The notes beneath the pieces were generated by a model that saw nothing but the letters and a program-made list of their open reading frames with translations, was not told the DNA's origin and made no database searches. The translations under genes were made by a program, and so were the position numbers. This document shows positions 8,048 through 15,651 of a stretch of DNA of 40,874 nucleotides, one piece after another (positions within the stretch are counted from its first letter, which is position 1; each line of letters starts with the position of its first letter). The stretch is from UBA1046 sp964624395 (lineage in GTDB: Bacteria > Bacillota > Clostridia > Saccharofermentanales > DTU023). The stretch lies in contig CAZUWY010000009.1 in NCBI GenBank assembly GCA_964624395.1, forward strand, positions 1-40,874, in the 5' to 3' direction.

Positions 8048-9127
8048 ATGAAACTGGGGATTGTAGGTTTACCCAATATCGGGAAAAGCACTCTTTTTAA
8101 AGCTATCACCAGAGCAAATGTGGAAATTGCCAATTATCCTTTCTCTACCATCGAGCCTAATATTGCCGTCGTTCCTGTCCCGGACGAAAGACTGGATTAT
8201 CTATGTAAGATCCTGGAGGCAGATAAATGTATCCCAGCTGTTTTGGAACTGGTAGATATCGCTGGCCTGGTAAGGGGGGCATCACAAGGAGAGGGTCTGG
8301 GCAACAAATTTCTAGCCAAAATCCGCGAGGTTGATGCCATCATCCATCTGCTCCGCTGTTTTGAAAATCCGAACATCGCCCATATTGAAGGCAGGCTGGA
8401 TCCTCTCCGCGATCTGGAGATTGTCAATCTGGAGCTGATCCTAGCTGATCTTGAGTATCTGGAAAATAGAAGGGAAAAGCTAGCCAAGCAAATAAAAGCT
8501 GGCAAAAAAGAGAGCCTAAGAGAGATGGAGTTTATTGAGGGGCTGATCGAGCATCTTAATCAGGAAAAAAGTGCCCGTAGCTATCCCGGGATTGAAGAAT
8601 ATGAGAATCTCCAGCTTCTGAGCGCCAAAGCTGTTCTTTATGCCGCCAATATTTCTGAAGATAAAATTAATCAAACCAGTCCAGAACTCTTGCTGCTTGA
8701 AGAGAGAGTAAAAATAGAGAACGCTCAGCTGATTGTGGTCAGCGCCGAAATAGAAAGGGAAATATCTGAACTTGAAGAGGAGGAAAGAGAGTTTTTCCTG
8801 CAGGAGTTAGAGCTCGGGCAAAGCGGTCTTGACCTGATCATAAGTGCTGGCTACAAATTATTAGGCCTGATTAGCTATTTTACAACGGCAAGACCAGGTG
8901 AAGTTCGAGCCTGGACTGTAAAAAACGGCAGTAAAGCTCCTCAGGCGGCAGGCAAGATTCACAGCGATTTTGAGCAAGGTTTTATCCGGGCCGAAGTTGT
9001 ATCTTTCAGTGATCTCAAAGAGCTGGGCTCAATCAGTCAGGCCAAGGAAAAAGGCCGCTACAGGTCCGAAGGAAAAGATTATCTAATTGAAGACGGCGAT
9101 ATAGTTTTATTTCGCTTCAATCTCTGA
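8048..9127 (+). CDS. ychF: Ribosome-binding ATPase YchF (Obg-family)
   Basis: A 359-residue protein of the usual YchF length. It is a TRAFAC-class P-loop NTPase that prefers ATP to GTP and associates with ribosomes. Signatures: Walker A GLPNIGKST (7-15), the YchF-specific NYPFSTIEPN (about 30-39), DIAGLVRGASQGEGLGNKF (G3 region), a coiled-coil insertion rich in E and K (about 135-170), and a C-terminal TGS-like domain (about 275-359) containing TARPGEVRAWT. AGGAGG lies 7 bases before the ATG. Its end overlaps the convergent coaE end by 21 bases, so no terminator separates them. Confidence 0.97.
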   Translation: MKLGIVGLPNIGKSTLFKAITRANVEIANYPFSTIEPNIAVVPVPDERLDYLCKILEADKCIPAVLELVDIAGLVRGASQGEGLGNKFLAKIREVDAIIHLLRCFENPNIAHIEGRLDPLRDLEIVNLELILADLEYLENRREKLAKQIKAGKKESLREMEFIEGLIEHLNQEKSARSYPGIEEYENLQLLSAKAVLYAANISEDKINQTSPELLLLEERVKIENAQLIVVSAEIEREISELEEEEREFFLQELELGQSGLDLIISAGYKLLGLISYFTTARPGEVRAWTVKNGSKAPQAAGKIHSDFEQGFIRAEVVSFSDLKELGSISQAKEKGRYRSEGKDYLIEDGDIVLFRFNL

Positions 9128-9757
9128 CCGCTCATCCTCTTTGATAATATCTTTATATCTTATGCCCCGCTCTTTAAGTGCGCGGCCGACATGCTTTTCT
9201 ATCTCCAGGCGCAGATCGGCGAGGCTGCCGTTGTTTAAGATCTCGCCGTCGGCTATCTCCAGGTATTCCTCCCTTTTCATCTGGACAGCCATTCTTTGTC
9301 TGGCCTCAGCTTCGCTAAGGCCTCTGGCCTTAAGTCTTGCTAGCCTGATCTCATCATCAGTCCAGACAGAAAACACCAGATCACAGCGATCCAAAAAGCC
9401 GTGCTTGACCGGTAGGGGTACATCGAGAATGGCAACTTTTTCTTTTTTTTCTGCCAGCAGATCAAGCTCTTCAGCCATCTGTAAAAGCACATGCTTATGG
9501 ACAATACTGTTTAAGAGATCGAGGGCATTTTTATCCCCAAAGACCAAAGAGGCCATCATTTTACGGTCGAGCGCGCCATCTTTTATATATTCTGCTCCAA
9601 AGGCAGAGGCCAGCTCTAAAACTGCAGCACCATCTTTTCCTGTCACATCATGGGCGACACGGTCAGCATTGATGACTTTGAGGCCTGCCTCTTCTAAAAT
9701 AGCGGCAACAGACGTCTTACCGCTGCCTATTCCGCCTGTAATCCCTATCACCAGCAT
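9107..9757 (-). CDS. coaE: Dephospho-CoA kinase
   Basis: A 216-residue cytoplasmic kinase that phosphorylates the 3' hydroxyl of dephospho-CoA, the last step of coenzyme A synthesis. P-loop GITGGIGSGKTS (5-16) at the N-terminus, followed by INADRVAHDV (substrate-binding aspartate), LDVPLP and the lid RLKARGLSEAEARQRM. It starts 2 bases after the polA stop, with AAGGGA in the polA end as ribosome binding site. The polA-coaE order is common in Firmicutes. The last seven codons overlap the 3' end of the convergent ychF. Confidence 0.96.
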   Translation of the reverse strand: MLVIGITGGIGSGKTSVAAILEEAGLKVINADRVAHDVTGKDGAAVLELASAFGAEYIKDGALDRKMMASLVFGDKNALDLLNSIVHKHVLLQMAEELDLLAEKKEKVAILDVPLPVKHGFLDRCDLVFSVWTDDEIRLARLKARGLSEAEARQRMAVQMKREEYLEIADGEILNNGSLADLRLEIEKHVGRALKERGIRYKDIIKEDERSEIEAK

Positions 9758-9759
9758 AA

Positions 9760-12444
9760 TCAGTCCCTTACATCTCCCCAGCTCTCCACTGTCGCCACCT
9801 CAGCCAGCAGGGGCAAAGACAGCTTCATTGCTCCCGTCATCTCCTCTTGCAGTATTTTAGCCGCCTCTTGGGCATCCTGCCGGGAAGCTTCCACCAAAAG
9901 CTCATCATGAACCTGCAGGACCAAATAAGCATCTAGTTTTCTCTTTTTAAAAGCTGCAGCAATATTGACCATGGCAATTTTAATCAGATCAGCAGCAGTA
10001 CCCTGCACCGGAGCATTGGCGGCAGCTCTTTCACCAAATCTGCGGATATTAAGATTTGAAGATTTTAGCTCAGTCAGATAACGCCTCCTGCCCATAATGG
10101 TTTCCACATAGCCGGTTTTATGGGCCTGCTTGATTGTATCTTTAAGCCAGGCTCTGACTTTGCTGTATTCTCTGTCATAGGCGGCAATATAGTCGTGGGC
10201 TTTTTGCATTGGGATGCCGAGATCTCTAGCCAGACCAAAATCGCTGATACCGTACACAATGCTAAAGTTCACTGTCTTGGCGGCAGCCCTTTGCTCTGCA
10301 TTGACCTCTGCGATGGGAATCTCAAATAGTGAGGAGGCAGTGGCTTTATGCACATCCAGCCCCTCTCTGAAGGCTTGCAGAAGCTTGGGATCCTGCGAGA
10401 GATGAGCCAAAAGCCTCAGCTCGATCTGCGAATAGTCTGCATCCAGTAAGAGGTAGCCGGGTGCGGCTCGGAAAATCTTTCTTATTTCTCGGCCCCTTTT
10501 CGTTCGGATGGGAATATTTTGCAAATTGGGATCAGAACTGGAAAGTCTGCCGGTGGCAGTCAAAGTCTGGTGGTAACTGGTTCTAATGCGCCCGTCTTCT
10601 TCCAGAGCCGAGCTCAGGCCATCGAGGAAGGTGGATTTTAATTTCATCAGACTGCGATGTTCAATAATAAGTTCAACTATCTCATGACTGTATCTGATCG
10701 CTTCCAACTCTTCCGCGGCGGTGGAATAATGGCCGGATTTGGTCTTCTTGCCCGCCGGCAGCTTGAGGTCGTCAAAAAGAAGCTGGCCCAGCTGGCGCGG
10801 TGAATTGAGATTTAACTCATAACCGGCCAAAGCATAGATCTTGCTTTCTAAAGCTTTAATATCTTCAAGCATCTCCTCTTTTTGATGAGAGAGTTCCTTT
10901 TGATCAATGTCAATGCCTCTGGCCTCCATATCCGCCAGTACGCCTGCCAAAGAAAATTCAAGCAGTAAAAGATCTGTAAGCTTCATCTCTTCAGCCAGAG
11001 CCTTTTGTTTTTCCTGAGCCATGAACATATTCCAAGCCTTAAAAAGCCTGATATCTTCCTCATCTTCCGCCAGTAGACCTTCTTGCAGACTATCTTGGCC
11101 AGCAGTTTCGGTCAAAAGATCCATCTGCCTGCCGGAGCCGGCCAGATCTGTTGGCAGCTGCCGGTAGTCCGAAGCCAAAATCCGGCTTAAGGCATGATCT
11201 AAATCTGTCTGCCCTTCCAGCTGGTTCACCAGATAGGCGGCAATGCGAAGATCAAAGGGTGAATTATCTTGTGCCGGCAGCTTGTAATGGCGTAAAAATG
11301 CTTTATAGTCCCAGATGATCAAATCAGGAGAGGCTATTTTACCAAAGAGCTCGAGGCCTTTTTTACTGCCCAGATGAATGAATTCTCCCTCCCTACTGAT
11401 GTAGCTGATAACATTATCTCTTTCCTCCTGCCAAAAGAGGACCAGCTCCTGATCTTTAGTAGCTCTTAAAAATTCAGCCACATCCGTATAAGAGCTTTTT
11501 CTTCCTAAAACAGCGGCATTTTTTTTCAGCTCAGCCAGCTGATGTTTTTCCAGCTCCTCAGTTAGAGAAAACTTTTCGATCATGCTTTTGAAACCGAGCC
11601 TGAGGAAAAAATCGAGTAAACTCTTTTTATCTGCTGCGTTTTTCAAACTTGTTAAGTCCTCGGTAAAACCCGTCAGAGGGGCATCACTGTCTATCTTGGC
11701 CAGATCGAAGGACAGCCTAGCCATTTCCTGGCCCTCCTGAATCTTCTTTCCTACCGCTCCCTTGATCGAGTCAGCCTGGTTTAGAACTGTCTTAAGGTCC
11801 TTGTAGTCATGTAAAAGCTTGAGGGCTGTTTTCTCGCCTATGCCCCGAATACCGGGAATACCATCGGATGCATCGCCCATCAAAGCTTTGAGGTCTATGA
11901 TCTGCCAAGGTTCAAGGCCGTATTTTTCCTGCAAGGCCAAAAGATCCATGCTCTCTTGAACAGTGCTGCCGCCGCGTGTCACCGGCAGCAGTACTTTTAT
12001 CTTTTCATCAATCAGCTGGAAAAGATCTTTGTCACCAGAGACAATCGTAACTTCAAAACCCTGGCCCTTGGCTTTTTTAGCCAAAGTGCCAATCAGATCA
12101 TCAGCCTCGTAGCCTGCAAGCTCCCATCTTGGTATCCCCAGATAATCAAGCATTTCCTTGGCCAGGGGTATCTGCAAAGAAAGATCCTCCGGCATGGCTT
12201 TGCGGCCGGCTTTGTATTCTGTAAACATTTCATGCCTGAAGGTGGGACCAGAGTGATCAAAGGCAGTTACAATCAGATCGGGCTCAAGATTTTCACTATA
12301 GCTCAAAAGCATATTGAGAAAAGCAAAAACTGCCCCTGTGGGAGTACCATCAGCGGCAGTCAGATTCTGGCGGCCGGCCAGACCGTAAAAAGCACGGTTC
12401 ATAAGGCTATGCCCGTCCACGAGCATTATTTTTCTATTATTCAC
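9760..12444 (-). CDS. polA: DNA polymerase I
   Basis: An 894-residue repair and Okazaki-processing polymerase. N-terminal 5' nuclease domain (about 1-290: MLVDGHSLMNRAFYG, AGYEADDLIGTLA, GDASDGIPGIRGIGEKTA). The middle domain (about 310-480) has the position of a 3'-5' exonuclease, but I find no DxE motif where the catalytic pair is expected (LVLFWQEERDN), so proofreading is probably absent, as in Bacillus-type Pol I. The polymerase domain (about 500-894) carries RLSSSDPNLQNIPIRT, DADYSQIELRLLAH and QVHDELLVE (from 844). The start is GTG at 12442-12444 with AAGGG six bases upstream. It follows the anti-sigma-like gene by 24 bases, so it probably shares upstream transcription. Confidence 0.97.
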   Translation of the reverse strand: MNNRKIMLVDGHSLMNRAFYGLAGRQNLTAADGTPTGAVFAFLNMLLSYSENLEPDLIVTAFDHSGPTFRHEMFTEYKAGRKAMPEDLSLQIPLAKEMLDYLGIPRWELAGYEADDLIGTLAKKAKGQGFEVTIVSGDKDLFQLIDEKIKVLLPVTRGGSTVQESMDLLALQEKYGLEPWQIIDLKALMGDASDGIPGIRGIGEKTALKLLHDYKDLKTVLNQADSIKGAVGKKIQEGQEMARLSFDLAKIDSDAPLTGFTEDLTSLKNAADKKSLLDFFLRLGFKSMIEKFSLTEELEKHQLAELKKNAAVLGRKSSYTDVAEFLRATKDQELVLFWQEERDNVISYISREGEFIHLGSKKGLELFGKIASPDLIIWDYKAFLRHYKLPAQDNSPFDLRIAAYLVNQLEGQTDLDHALSRILASDYRQLPTDLAGSGRQMDLLTETAGQDSLQEGLLAEDEEDIRLFKAWNMFMAQEKQKALAEEMKLTDLLLLEFSLAGVLADMEARGIDIDQKELSHQKEEMLEDIKALESKIYALAGYELNLNSPRQLGQLLFDDLKLPAGKKTKSGHYSTAAEELEAIRYSHEIVELIIEHRSLMKLKSTFLDGLSSALEEDGRIRTSYHQTLTATGRLSSSDPNLQNIPIRTKRGREIRKIFRAAPGYLLLDADYSQIELRLLAHLSQDPKLLQAFREGLDVHKATASSLFEIPIAEVNAEQRAAAKTVNFSIVYGISDFGLARDLGIPMQKAHDYIAAYDREYSKVRAWLKDTIKQAHKTGYVETIMGRRRYLTELKSSNLNIRRFGERAAANAPVQGTAADLIKIAMVNIAAAFKKRKLDAYLVLQVHDELLVEASRQDAQEAAKILQEEMTGAMKLSLPLLAEVATVESWGDVRD

Positions 12445-12468
12445 ATCTATCCCTTCCCCTAGGAAAAA

Positions 12469-13512
12469 TCATTGCCAGATCAGCCAGACAAAGACATTCT
12501 CTTTCCGCTCGATCTTCTTGCCAGCGGCCAGATCCGCCAACTTTTCTCCAATTGTTTCATCTTCTTTTTTAATATCTTCAATCACAGGCTCCAGCTCCTC
12601 TCCCACCAAGATATATGAATATTTGTTTCTTTCCAGATAGCTCTCGATTTCTGCAAGAACAATATTTTCATCATCTTCGCCTGTAAGAGCGACAGCCAAG
12701 TAGCCAATATATGTTAAATTATACCCGCTTGCTTGATCATTGCCAAAAATTACCGCTGTCTGGCTGCCGGTTTTCATAAGTAAAGAGGCTAGTATATTTT
12801 GCAAAGATTCTTTTAGCCTTTCATTATCTTGCCAGTGATCAAAGTTCAGGTCATAAAACAGCTCCTCCAGCAGTAGGAATCTGTCATCAGTCAATATTTC
12901 AGCTAAAAGCTCTGTCTTGGCTTCTGGACCCACGGCAGTGACTCCAAATTCATCAGCTTGATCCGGAGCTCCGGGAGCAAAATCGCCTTTTTCTTCTGCT
13001 GGATCATCTTTCCCCTGGTCAATATCTATTTTTATAGGGCTTTGATCAGCCAGGTCTAGATCATTTTCAGCTGCTGCCTCCATTTCATTCAGCTGCGGTT
13101 CTTCTGCCATATCTTCCGGGAAAGCCTCAGAGATCTCTTCGTTACCGCGATCGGCAGCCCTCTCCACCACAGCTTTTTTGCTGTCCATTATTTTTATTAG
13201 TAGTAAGAGACTAAAGGAGATCAAAAGCACTGCGGCCGCAGGAATCACTGTTCTTTTCAGCAATGAATGAGAAGATTTCCTTTTTCTAAAAGCCATAAGA
13301 CCTGACTGATCTTGGCCTATCGCCACACTGTCTTCGGTATTTATTGCCGGCTCTTCAAGTCTATTTAAGACCTCTCTTTTCATTTGCTCGATTCTTGCCG
13401 GGGGAAGATCGGCAAAATTTTCTTCAGCGGCATTAAGATTAAAGAAGGTCAGATAGGATCTACCTCTTTCCTCTGCTCTTATTTTGTCGTTTTTTTTGCT
13501 CTCTCTACCCAT
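12469..13512 (-). CDS. Putative membrane anti-sigma protein
   Basis: A 347-residue protein directly downstream of the ECF sigma gene. A charged N-terminal part (1-85) is followed by one membrane segment (about 88-109: VIPAAAVLLISFSLLLLI), an acidic low-complexity linker (about 110-190, rich in D, E, A and P) and a C-terminal domain (about 195-347) that I do not recognise. This is the layout of anti-sigma factors that hold a sigma factor at the membrane by a cytoplasmic N-terminus. However, no zinc-type HxxxCxxC motif is present (the protein has essentially no cysteines), so it is not a ZAS-type anti-sigma. The assignment rests on position and topology. The ATG follows AAGGAT closely. It could instead be an unrelated membrane sensor. 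Confidence 0.6.
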   Translation of the reverse strand: MGRESKKNDKIRAEERGRSYLTFFNLNAAEENFADLPPARIEQMKREVLNRLEEPAINTEDSVAIGQDQSGLMAFRKRKSSHSLLKRTVIPAAAVLLISFSLLLLIKIMDSKKAVVERAADRGNEEISEAFPEDMAEEPQLNEMEAAAENDLDLADQSPIKIDIDQGKDDPAEEKGDFAPGAPDQADEFGVTAVGPEAKTELLAEILTDDRFLLLEELFYDLNFDHWQDNERLKESLQNILASLLMKTGSQTAVIFGNDQASGYNLTYIGYLAVALTGEDDENIVLAEIESYLERNKYSYILVGEELEPVIEDIKKEDETIGEKLADLAAGKKIERKENVFVWLIWQ

Positions 13513-13607
13513 ATCCTTGAATGCCCTTTATCTAAAGCCAAACCACCTTAACCTCAGGCCATCTATAATCTGTTCGCTTTTTATTAGCAATAAGCTCTCA
13601 CTCTTTT

Positions 13608-13633
13608 GACGAATAACAAGGGCAAATAGTTCC
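13608..13633 (-). promoter_or_regulatory. Possible ECF-sigma promoter between the sigma and anti-sigma genes
   Basis: In the 131-base gap between the two genes, the minus strand reads GGAAC (13629-13633), then 17 bases, then CGTC (13608-13611). GGAAC or its variants with CGTC at 16-17 bases is the classic ECF promoter arrangement. It would direct transcription of the anti-sigma-like gene and perhaps polA-coaE. It is a short motif found by eye, so chance is possible. Confidence 0.4.
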
Positions 13634-13643
13634 CTAACTTTCG

Positions 13644-14207
13644 TTAAACTTCAATTTTTAGATCCTCTAAGAGCTCTGCCAGCAAAACCCTGCCTCTGCT
13701 TAAGCGAGATTTCACTGTTCCCTGCGGGATATTTTGCAAGCCGGCAATCTCTTTAATGCCGAAATCTCCCAATTCAAACAAAATCAAGGTCTCTCGGTAG
13801 CGCTCCGGTAAGCTAAGCAAAGCTTCTCTGATCTGTTTAACCGCCTCTTTTTGCTCCAGTAAATCTGCCGCCTGATCCCGATCAGCTTGATGCACGGGAT
13901 ATTCAGCCTGCCTGTCATCCCACAAATCTTCTTTTTTTCTTTTCTTGTGGCGGAAATAATCGTAGCAGATATTGAGGCAAATTCTGTAGGCCCAGGTATA
14001 AAACGAGGATTTTCCAGTAAAGGAATCAATTTTTTCCAAAATTCTGACCAGGGCATTTTGCAGGCAATCTTCTGCATCATAACTGTTGCCGGCCATCTTT
14101 AAGCAAAGAGGATAAAGCCTGGGCATTAAATCCTCGATCAAATCCTCACGGGCAAAAAGATCACCCTCTTTAATTTTTTTCAAATAGATTTGCCAGTTGT
14201 TTTCCAT
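13644..14207 (-). CDS. ECF-type RNA polymerase sigma factor
   Basis: A 187-residue sigma-70 family protein of the extracytoplasmic-function class. Region 2 (about 20-88) contains YDAEDCLQNALVRILEKI and SSFYTWAYRICLNICYDYFR, which bind core polymerase and the -10 element. Region 4 (about 122-178) contains LLSLPERYRETLILFELG and a helix-turn-helix IKEIAGLQNIPQGTVKSRLSRGR for the -35 element. Regions 1 and 3 are absent, as expected. It lies 28 bases after the penicillin-binding protein gene and has a weak ribosome binding site, so it is probably transcribed with the wall-synthesis genes. The next gene encodes its likely membrane partner. The subgroup cannot be named from the sequence alone. Confidence 0.93.
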   Translation of the reverse strand: MENNWQIYLKKIKEGDLFAREDLIEDLMPRLYPLCLKMAGNSYDAEDCLQNALVRILEKIDSFTGKSSFYTWAYRICLNICYDYFRHKKRKKEDLWDDRQAEYPVHQADRDQAADLLEQKEAVKQIREALLSLPERYRETLILFELGDFGIKEIAGLQNIPQGTVKSRLSRGRVLLAELLEDLKIEV

Positions 14208-14235
14208 AGTTTCAGCGCAAATATTAGTGTCCTGA

Positions 14236-15648
14236 TCAGGGACTTTTTAACTTGCTAGAAAAGTTTAACAGCTCTCCGGCTATATTTGCAGCTCCTCCGC
14301 TGGCATCTTCCAGCACAACAGCTATCGCATAGGGGCGATTGTCTGAAATCAGATAGCCGGAAAATAAAGATACTATCTCTATCTTGCCCTCAGCATTGAC
14401 CATCTCAGCTGTACCGGTCTTACCGGCAATTTTAAGCCCTTTCCTCTGGGCCTTCTTGCCAGTGCCGGAATTGACTACAGACAGCATCAGCTCCTCCATT
14501 TTGGCCGCAGTGCTTGCCCGGCAGCAGGCCAAATACTCCTCGCTTTGCCGCTGGTATTTAATCTCGCCGAAAGGATCTATCTCCTGCAAGATGATATTGG
14601 GTTTCATCATAATACCGTCATTGGCAAAAGCAGCGGCAAGATAAGCCAAGTGAAGAGGGCTGACCGTAAGTTTATCCTCACCAATAGGCTGGCCCGCCCC
14701 CACCCAGGACAAAGCTCCAGCTCCGGGCTCACTCAGCTCCATCTTGCTGGCTGAAGATTTGAAGCGGTCAAGTAAAAAGCTATCGTTAAAGCCAAAACTC
14801 TCAGCTGCAGCAGTAAGTCTTCCGCGGCCAAGGGCAATCGCCAGCTTGCCGAAATAAGCATTGCAGCTGTCGGTGAAGGCAGCTGTAAGCCCTACTGTCC
14901 CATGTCCTTTAGGGGTCAAGGTCTCCTTGACTCCCCCGGCCACAATTTCTGTGGAACCAAGGCATTTGACCTGCATATTCTGATCAAGATCATTGCTCTC
15001 TAAAAGAGATGTTGCGCCAATCAGCTTAAAAGTCGAGCCGGGATAATAGCGACCGAAAAAGGCGCGGTTAAAAAGTGAGCCCTCGGTGATATTTTTCCAT
15101 TCAATCACATCTTCAGGATATAGTGTGGGTGCATTGGCCAGGGCCAAAAGATCCCCGCTTTTATAATCGACTAAAACAATACTGCCCCGCCGTCCCTTGA
15201 GAAGCTCATCAGCCTTCAGCATCAGGCGAGAATCAACTGTCAATACCAGATCATTGCCCTGATAGCCCTTGCCTCTCACGTCCAGCAGCAGCTGATCCAA
15301 AAAACTGCGGGAAATACCGAGAAGTTCAGGCATATATAGAGCCTCTATGCTATTGGCAATCCTGTGCGTATAATCCCCGACCAGATGCAGGCAGGCTTTG
15401 GCCAGAGCTGAATTTTTCGCATAAACCCTTTCTCCTGCAAGAGACTGGGCGAGGATCACTGCATCAGAACTGCTGATGCTGCCAGCCTCACTGTACCTTT
15501 GCCTGAGAGCGTGCTTATTTTCTCCCACCGCAGCCGAAAGCTCCTCCCTGCTTCTTTTTTGCTGGATGAAAAGACCTGCCAGCAGCAAAGCTACCAGTAA
15601 TACCAGCAGGAGAGTGATACTTTTTATGTTTTTTAAGAATTGCTTCAT
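14236..15648 (-). CDS. Class B-like penicillin-binding protein (transpeptidase)
   Basis: A 470-residue single-pass membrane enzyme that crosslinks peptidoglycan peptides. Membrane anchor at about 10-30. The transpeptidase motifs are complete: STFK (S205 nucleophile, K208), SCN (261-263) and KTG (410-412). The N-terminal extension is short compared with FtsI or PBP2, resembling the PbpA type that pairs with an FHA-linked SEDS protein. It begins 3 bases after the stop of the SEDS gene, so the two are translationally linked and very likely work as a polymerase-transpeptidase pair. I give no symbol because pbpA, ftsI and spoVD cannot be separated safely here. Confidence 0.93.
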   Translation of the reverse strand: MKQFLKNIKSITLLLVLLVALLLAGLFIQQKRSREELSAAVGENKHALRQRYSEAGSISSSDAVILAQSLAGERVYAKNSALAKACLHLVGDYTHRIANSIEALYMPELLGISRSFLDQLLLDVRGKGYQGNDLVLTVDSRLMLKADELLKGRRGSIVLVDYKSGDLLALANAPTLYPEDVIEWKNITEGSLFNRAFFGRYYPGSTFKLIGATSLLESNDLDQNMQVKCLGSTEIVAGGVKETLTPKGHGTVGLTAAFTDSCNAYFGKLAIALGRGRLTAAAESFGFNDSFLLDRFKSSASKMELSEPGAGALSWVGAGQPIGEDKLTVSPLHLAYLAAAFANDGIMMKPNIILQEIDPFGEIKYQRQSEEYLACCRASTAAKMEELMLSVVNSGTGKKAQRKGLKIAGKTGTAEMVNAEGKIEIVSLFSGYLISDNRPYAIAVVLEDASGGAANIAGELLNFSSKLKSP

Positions 15649-15651
15649 CTT

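Noticed and set aside
9141..9860. A 239-codon plus-strand open frame opposite coaE and the polA end
   Set aside because: Its serine- and alanine-rich composition is what the antisense of coaE and polA would give; both real genes have clear catalytic motifs.
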